Shown here in pieces: positions 58,203 to 64,000 of a DNA stretch of 64,000 nucleotides. A program made the translations under genes and the position numbers. Each line of letters starts with the position of its first letter. Within the stretch, counting starts at the first letter, position 1. The notes under the pieces were generated by a model that was given only the letters and a program-made list of their open reading frames with translations, made no database searches and was not told the DNA's origin. The DNA comes from Diadophis punctatus similis (taxonomy: Eukaryota; Chordata; Lepidosauria; Squamata; Dipsadidae): contig JALIGW010000002.1 in assembly GCA_023053685.1 (NCBI GenBank), positions 45,759,278 through 45,823,277 on the forward strand, in the 5' to 3' direction.

Positions 58203-59182
58203 AAGCTTTGCCCCTTCTTATGTGTGTGTGTGTAGCATCAATCTCTTAGCAGTTCTGCAACTGTCATCTTGCCAGTTTGAACTCACACACACCACTGATA
58301 CCATTGAAAATGACACAGATGGGTTGGAAACTATTCCATTCCAATCTGATCACTGATAAAACTAAATTCCTTATCGGTTTATACAGAGTTGTGGTGTGTT
58401 GCATGGGTAACATCATTTCTGTGAGCAGAGAGCCTTTTTTGTAAAGCTCTCTGCAGGACAGTTTATGAACAAGAGGAATAATCAGACTTGGGATTGTGGT
58501 ATCTACTTTGAATTTTACCAGAGTCTTGAGGACCATCAGCTGGAGTAGAGGCAATAAAAGGGTTCAAGAAGAGGAAAACAAGGATTCTTACTTACTTCAA
58601 GGAACGCTTTAGGAAAACAAATGGTGCTCAAGATGAATCATGATCAACCAATTATTAAGAAAGATTATAGACTCTGAATAAACATAACCAATGAAGGAGA
58701 ACCTCCCTGGATAATTGGTTCCATTGTCAAAGTGCATAGTTAGAAAGGTTTCCCCCTCACTTCATAATCTGCCTTTTGTAACTTTAAGTCCAATATCCAA
58801 ACTGTTGTCCTCTGGAATGAAAGAAAACAGGTCCTGCCCCATTTTATGTGACCTTCTTTCAGGTATTTGAAGTGTGTTCTCATTTTATCTTTCCCCTCAT
58901 ATTTTTTTCTCAAGGCTAAATATATACCATTCCTTCAAACTCTTTTCATAGGGACTTAAGAGAGGAAAGTACATAAACTACCAAAACTGTGACTTTTGTT
59001 AGCAGGACCGTGTAGCATTTTAAATATGAGATAATTCCCGCGAGTTATTTCTCTATAACCAAGTCGTCTATTTTGAGGAGCTAATCATAGCTCTTTATTG
59101 TACCACGATATATTGCTTAATTTTTCAAGACTTCCTGCATTTAATAATTTTCTTTATTGTAGCTTGCTTTATTACTTGTAAC
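58203..59182. other. Unrecognised non-coding sequence
   Basis: 58700-58930 includes a CR1-like 3' stretch at low similarity; nothing firm. Confidence 0.3.
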
Positions 59183-59426
59183 CAGGGGTGAAATTCAAAA
59201 AAATTCCCTACCGGTTCTGTGGGCGTGGCTTGGTGGGCATGGCAGGGGAAGAATACTGCAAAATCCCCATTCCCTCCCCACTGCTGGGGGAAGGATATTG
59301 CAAAATCTCCATTCCCACCCCACTCTGGGGCCAGCCAGAGGTGGTATTTGCTGGTTCTCCAAACTACTCAAAATTTCCGCTACCGGTTCTCCAGAACCTG
59401 TCAGAACCTGCTGAATTTCACCCCTG
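59183..59426. mobile_element. hAT MITE with 15-bp perfect inverted ends, 244 bp
   Basis: Ends CAGGGGTGAAATTCA, perfect inverted pair. Duplication CTTGTAAC at 59175-59182 and 59427-59434, perfect. A distinct family from the GTGGGTTCC set. Confidence 0.94.
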
Positions 59427-59689
59427 CTTGTAACCCAGTTAATATTCACGTTTGCGTTGATATAATACAATATCAGGCAATTTTATCACGCCATTTAGTA
59501 TGGTAATAATGCCATTAAGGGAGTGTATCAAGCCAACCAAAATGCTTGTGTCTACAAATGGTTTTAAACCTAAATTTCCATTGCCATCCAAAATTAATGC
59601 TTATGAATCAGAAAATGTAGAGTTTGCATCTTAGAGGCCCTGCTATTATTTCTTTTTAATTGTCAGTATGATGGGTGATGTAAATGATC

Positions 59690-59921
59690 CAGAGGTGGAC
59701 TGCTGCTGGTTCGGACCGGTTCTATAGAACCGGTAGTAGAAATTTCCGACCGCTCGCCGAACTGGCAGCGATGACCATGTTCCGGTCACCGCAGATTGCC
59801 AAAAAAACCTCTGTGCATGCGCAAATGCTTCTGCGCATGCGCAGACGATCATTTCCGGGAAGGGATGCGCACTTCCATTGCGATGCGAACCGGTAGGGAA
59901 AGTAAGTAGAACCCACCCCTG
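59690..59921. mobile_element. hAT MITE, 232 bp
   Basis: Perfect duplication AAATGATC at 59682-59689 and 59922-59929. Starts CAGAGGTGGACTGC, ends AGAACCCACCCCTG. Confidence 0.92.
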
Positions 59922-60303
59922 AAATGATCCAATACTCAATTTGCAGAGTTGATCACTAGCAAGTCCCTTACCTTTTTGGTCACTCCAGTCTTGCCATTCC
60001 AATCACCTGAGCCTCAAATAAGCAGTTTCCTTTAAATTTATGGAATATATTTACTTTAGGGAAAGGAGACAACCAATGAAATGCCAAGCAAACATTAGCT
60101 CATGATTAGATTGTTTCATCTTCTTTCCCTATATATCTGTAGTAGGGAACTCCTGGCCTTCCAGATGTACTCATCTGGCTTCAACCCTAGTTAGTCTGAA
60201 CAGGGATGTAGGCTTCTGGGTGTTACTATCCTTCAGACATTGCTAAAACCACAGGCTCTCCATACCTGCCCTTTGTCGCAAACAGAAATATGTAGCATTT
60301 AAC

Positions 60304-60855
60304 CCGTGGTGGGTTCCTACCGGTGCGGTCCACTCTATAGTACCGGTAGCGGCCCGCTGGTGGCGTCACAGTACCGGTGTGGTCGGTTGCCAATGCCTGG
60401 GCGCCACCATTTTCAAAAAATTTTTAAAATTTTTTTAAAAAATTTCTTCTGCAAATGCACAGAAGCCGAGTTTCCGGCACTGCGCATGCGCTGCCTTCCT
60501 ACCCCACAGTGAGTCCAAGCAGGGGAGGATGGCTGAGGGAGCGCGTGAGACACTGAAAGAACGGGCGGCAGGAGCTATCTCCATTCCCCTCCCTTCAGCA
60601 GTCCGAGAAGCCACGAACACGCGGTGATGATCCTAGGCATTTTCGCACATTTGAGGCTTCTCGAGCTGCTGAGGAGAGGGGGAATGCGCGGCAGGACCTA
60701 TCTCAGTTCCCCTCCCTTCAGCAGTCCAAGAAGCCATGCCCACCTGGTCACATGGCCGGCAAGCCACACCCACCCGGTCACATGGCTGGCAAGCCACACC
60801 CACAAAATAAGCCACGCCCACAGAGTGGTAGTAAAAAATTAGGAACCCGCCCCTG
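60304..60855. mobile_element. hAT MITE, 552 bp
   Basis: Perfect duplication CATTTAAC at 60296-60303 and 60856-60863. Starts CCGTGGTGGGTTCC, ends GGAACCCGCCCCTG. Closest relative is 37319-38077 (long shared interior around GTGAGTCCAAGCAGGGGAGG). Confidence 0.93.
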
Positions 60856-61816
60856 CATTTAACCATCTATGACCCAAAGTGTGAGGAGCGATAGTAACAT
60901 TCCATTTCATTTCCAAATTAAAATCTGTACATCCTAATAATCCAATTATTTACCTCATTAAATAATTTTTAACAGAGTATACAACAAAAGTAGTGAGGAT
61001 GCCCAGAAAGATATGAAAGTTAACAGAGATTTTGATTTCTGTAGATCAAGATAAGTTACTTTACAGATGCATTTAGGATTCTTTATTCAGTGGTATCTGG
61101 AACATTCTTCACAGGAAAACTGGAAGGACAGGAGAAAGGTAATTTTGCAAGATACCCTGTGCAACTAAGATGACCTTGACGGACAGTTGCGCATTTACTA
61201 ACCAATGTGTGAAGATCACATACGCTCTTTAGCAGCTTACAGAGAAAAGTAATCAATGCCATTGTTTACCTTTGAAGATGAAAACTGATAAGGAGTCAGC
61301 TAAACCTTTGTGACCTCACGTATATGAAATCTAATGTACCAAGAAGAGTCACGTCAGCTATATCAGCCACTGAGGTCATCTATATTCTGAATAGCAGTCG
61401 TCACTCTCCAAAACTTTGGGAAGTGTCTTTGGTATTTTGCCAAGCATGACCAGGTTGTAGAATAACATTCAACTTGTGCCAATCCTTAACTTATGTAACC
61501 ACCATATTGATTTGGATGTACCTTAAGAACTCACTTTTTGACCTTTCTCTATTTATTACATATGGGAACAATAACTTAATGGTTAGGGCAGCATTTCTGA
61601 CCTGGTGCTTTCTCTTGGCTGTGATTGCCAGCATTTCCAAGCACTATGACCAATACCAGATATAAGAAGGCTATATGCAAGGATAAACAACAATTGATTC
61701 ACTCAAATCGGTAGTGGGAGTATGCTACTGCTTGAAAGATGCAGCTTTATGCTTTAGAGAATTACTTCATAAACCCCCTACAAGCTAGGAGAGTTGGATC
61801 TGCATGTACTTACCTA
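60856..61816. other. Unrecognised non-coding sequence
   Basis: No exon or repeat recognised. Confidence 0.35.
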
Positions 61817-62321
61817 CCGTATTTTTCGGAGTATAAGACGCACCTTTTTCCTCCCTAAAAGAGGCTGAAAATTTGGGTGCGTCTTATACTCCGAATGTAG
61901 CTTTTTCAAAGCTTTTTTTTCCAGCCCTAACGAGGTGCTAACGATCTTCCCGGCTTCCTACTCCGTCCAAAGAAGTTTTTTTCCAGCCCTAAGTCTTTGC
62001 AGGCTTGTTTTCATCCCTACTCCCTCTGAAAAAGGTTTTTTCAGCCCTAACGAGGTGCTAACGATCTTACCAGCTTGCAGCATTTTTTTTATTCCTACTC
62101 CCTCCAAAGTAGTTTTTTACCAGCCCTAAGTCTTTACAGGCTTGTTTTCATTCCTACTCCCTTCGAATAATATTTTTTTTAAGCCCTAACCAGGGGATAA
62201 AATAATGTGCTGAAGCTGAACAGACTAAGGACGCTAGCCAGATGAATACCTGGTAGGTCGATTTCCCCCCCCCTTTTCCTCCCCCAAAACTAAGGTGCGT
62301 CTTATACTCTGAAAAATACGG
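61817..62321. mobile_element. TA-flanked MITE with tandem interior, 505 bp
   Basis: Terminal inverted repeats CCGTATTTTTCGGAGTATAA (left) and its inverse with one or two changes (right), flanked by TA on both sides (61815-61816, 62322-62323). A second inner inverted GGTGCGTCTTATACTCCGAA lies near 61878. Interior holds repeats of a ~125-bp unit with CAGCCCTAACGAGGTGCTAA. TA duplication points to Tc1-mariner-like mobilisation. Confidence 0.85.
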
Positions 62322-62940
62322 TACTTTCTGTATTGTAGAAACCTATATATGTGATATATGTTGCTATACTCAACATCACTGGATGCAGGTTATTTTTTCT
62401 TTAATACTTCTTATCATCTGCCTGTTGAACTGTTGTGACATAGACCACAAAGAGTCTCACAATGCCTAAAGAATAACAACATTTGCTGGACTAAAACCTA
62501 ATTAACCATACACATAAAGTTTCTATTGAGGCAGAAATATGTTTGCAGATATGATTGTGGATATGGAAGATGGTAGGTGATAACCGTAAGGTTCAAGGGG
62601 AATGAATTGCATGAATGATGGGTAGTAATAACTATTTTATTATAGTGGCTATTCACAAATGTGCATGGTGATTCAGATATTTCAACTGTGCTACTTAGCT
62701 TTCGGTTACTTGAGGTCAGAGGGACAAAGTTCTTTTTTGTTTAAAATCAACCTGCACATGTCAAATAGCTCTGCTGAATGAGGATGTCTAAACTTTTGAT
62801 CTCATTCCCACATGGAAAGAGAATCCAATACCTGTTGCAGTCATACAGAACCCCATCAACATGACAGTAACTACTGACAGAACACACAAATTGGGCCAAT
62901 TGCAACCGGACAGTTGTGTTCATATGAAGTTCCTGGATTT
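62322..62940. other. Unrecognised non-coding sequence
   Basis: No recognised exon or element. Confidence 0.35.
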
Positions 62941-63098
62941 AAAATAGAATAGATAGAATAGAATAGAATTTTTTTATTGGCCAAGTGTGATTGGACACAC
63001 AAGGAATTTGTCTTGGTGCATATGCTCTCAGTGTACATAAAAGAAAAGATACGTTCGTCAAGAATCGTAAGGTACAACGCTTAATGATAGTCCGGGTG
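62941..63098 (-). mobile_element. LINE 3' end with (AGAAT)n tail, second family
   Basis: On the minus strand CACCAAGACAAATTCCTTGT and CAATCACACTTGGCCAATAA run into (TTCTA)n. The unit is the same ATTCT pentamer as at 58123, but the preceding sequence is different. Confidence 0.75.
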
Positions 63099-63631
63099 TA
63101 AAGACATACAGCTAGAAACTAACCATGCAGGCTGGGTTCATACAACATGCAATTTTGTTAGGAAGTTTGTGAATGCAATTTATAAGTACATCCTATGGAT
63201 TACAAATCAAACCAGCATCAGAATCAAGTATGACAACTTTGCAGCATTACATGGGAAATACAAGGTTGTACTGTAGTTTGCCATTCTGTGTGATGTGATT
63301 TTCAATTGCATTTGGCAGCCATCACTCTACATCTCTACCAGACAGCCAAAGATTCTTTTAAATTATATTCATACTTCTGCAACAGACATGGTTATATTGC
63401 TCCAAATTCCCTTTCAGATGCATTCCTCAAGATATAATATGTATAAATGAAGAAATTATTGGAAAATCTTGAAAAATGAAAACCAGGTGATCAACAATTT
63501 CACACCTAATAATCAGATGCACAAAATGGTAGGAAAATTGGAGCAGGTAAGGCAGATCCTAACATATCAGCTGCAAAGGCAGGACAAAACTAGCACAACC
63601 TCCTTTCATGTAAAGGTTGGTTAGTCTAGGT

Positions 63632-63870
63632 CAGGGGTCGGGAACCTTTTTGACTAAGAGAGCCATGAAAGCAAAAAATTTGGAAATTTATTTCAGTGAG
63701 AGCCATATAATATATTTTAAAAGTGAATTCAACTAAATGTCAATAGGGACAATGGGATATTGAGAGAATCCCTGTCTTTGTGCTGTTTAATTTGTTGCTG
63801 CTGTAGCAGCTTCCTTGCTCCAAAGTGATATTTGTCTTTGAGTTGGTGATTTCCATCATAGCATTGGTAA
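63632..63870. mobile_element. hAT-like element, right end not identified
   Basis: Begins CAGGGGTCGGGAACC, similar to the ends of 973-2232, followed by AGAGAGCCATGAAAGC. It runs into a (TTTC)n array and the window edge. Confidence 0.6.
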
Positions 63871-63874
63871 TGAT

Positions 63875-64000
<126 letters not shown>

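Overview
The window is vertebrate nuclear DNA, most likely from a squamate reptile and probably an advanced snake. Evidence: multi-exon genes with GT-AG introns, tRNA-headed SINEs of the Sauria type, BovB/RTE, L2-like and CR1-like LINEs, LINE 3' ends that run into (ATTCT)n arrays, and many short hAT-type DNA elements. The taxon is inferred from this repeat mix; no species call is possible.

Two protein-coding genes are supported, both on the minus strand. TMED7 (p24 family cargo receptor, 222 aa) is complete in three exons (12136-12321, 7704-7949, 6257-6493), with a CpG-rich promoter at about 12.3-12.9 kb and a probable long 3' UTR at about 3.46-6.26 kb. CDO1 (cysteine dioxygenase) is present as exons 2-5 (51431-51508, 40959-41116, 36155-36324, 35037-35066). 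Its first exon was not found and is probably beyond the right edge. The same gene order and strand is known in other vertebrates (TMED7 next to CDO1). The two gene products are not known to work together: one acts in ER-Golgi transport, the other in cysteine/taurine metabolism.

The rest is mostly mobile DNA. Left part (1-12 kb): a 1.26-kb hAT element, then the TMED7 3' UTR, exons and introns. Intergenic part (12.9-34.8 kb): SINEs, a CR1 fragment with a nested hAT element, Tigger-like elements, a decayed L2 split by a SINE and followed by a solo LTR, a BovB copy broken by insertions, a hAT inside a hAT, a 5'-truncated L2 with a 476-codon open frame, and two more solo LTRs. CDO1 part (35-64 kb): intron 2 holds a full-length Ty1/copia retrotransposon (41350-46265) with 476-bp LTRs differing at one base and one uninterrupted 1299-codon Gag-Pol frame. 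The right side holds a fourth solo LTR, a Helitron-like element with a nested hAT, CR1 and L2 3' ends, and several hAT elements.

The most interesting object is the copia element: it is very young, in a vertebrate group where copia is scarce, carries a primer-binding site matching the anticodon arm of initiator tRNA-Met, yet has Lys where the third integrase catalytic acid should be. No microbial-type system (CRISPR, operon, phage) is present.
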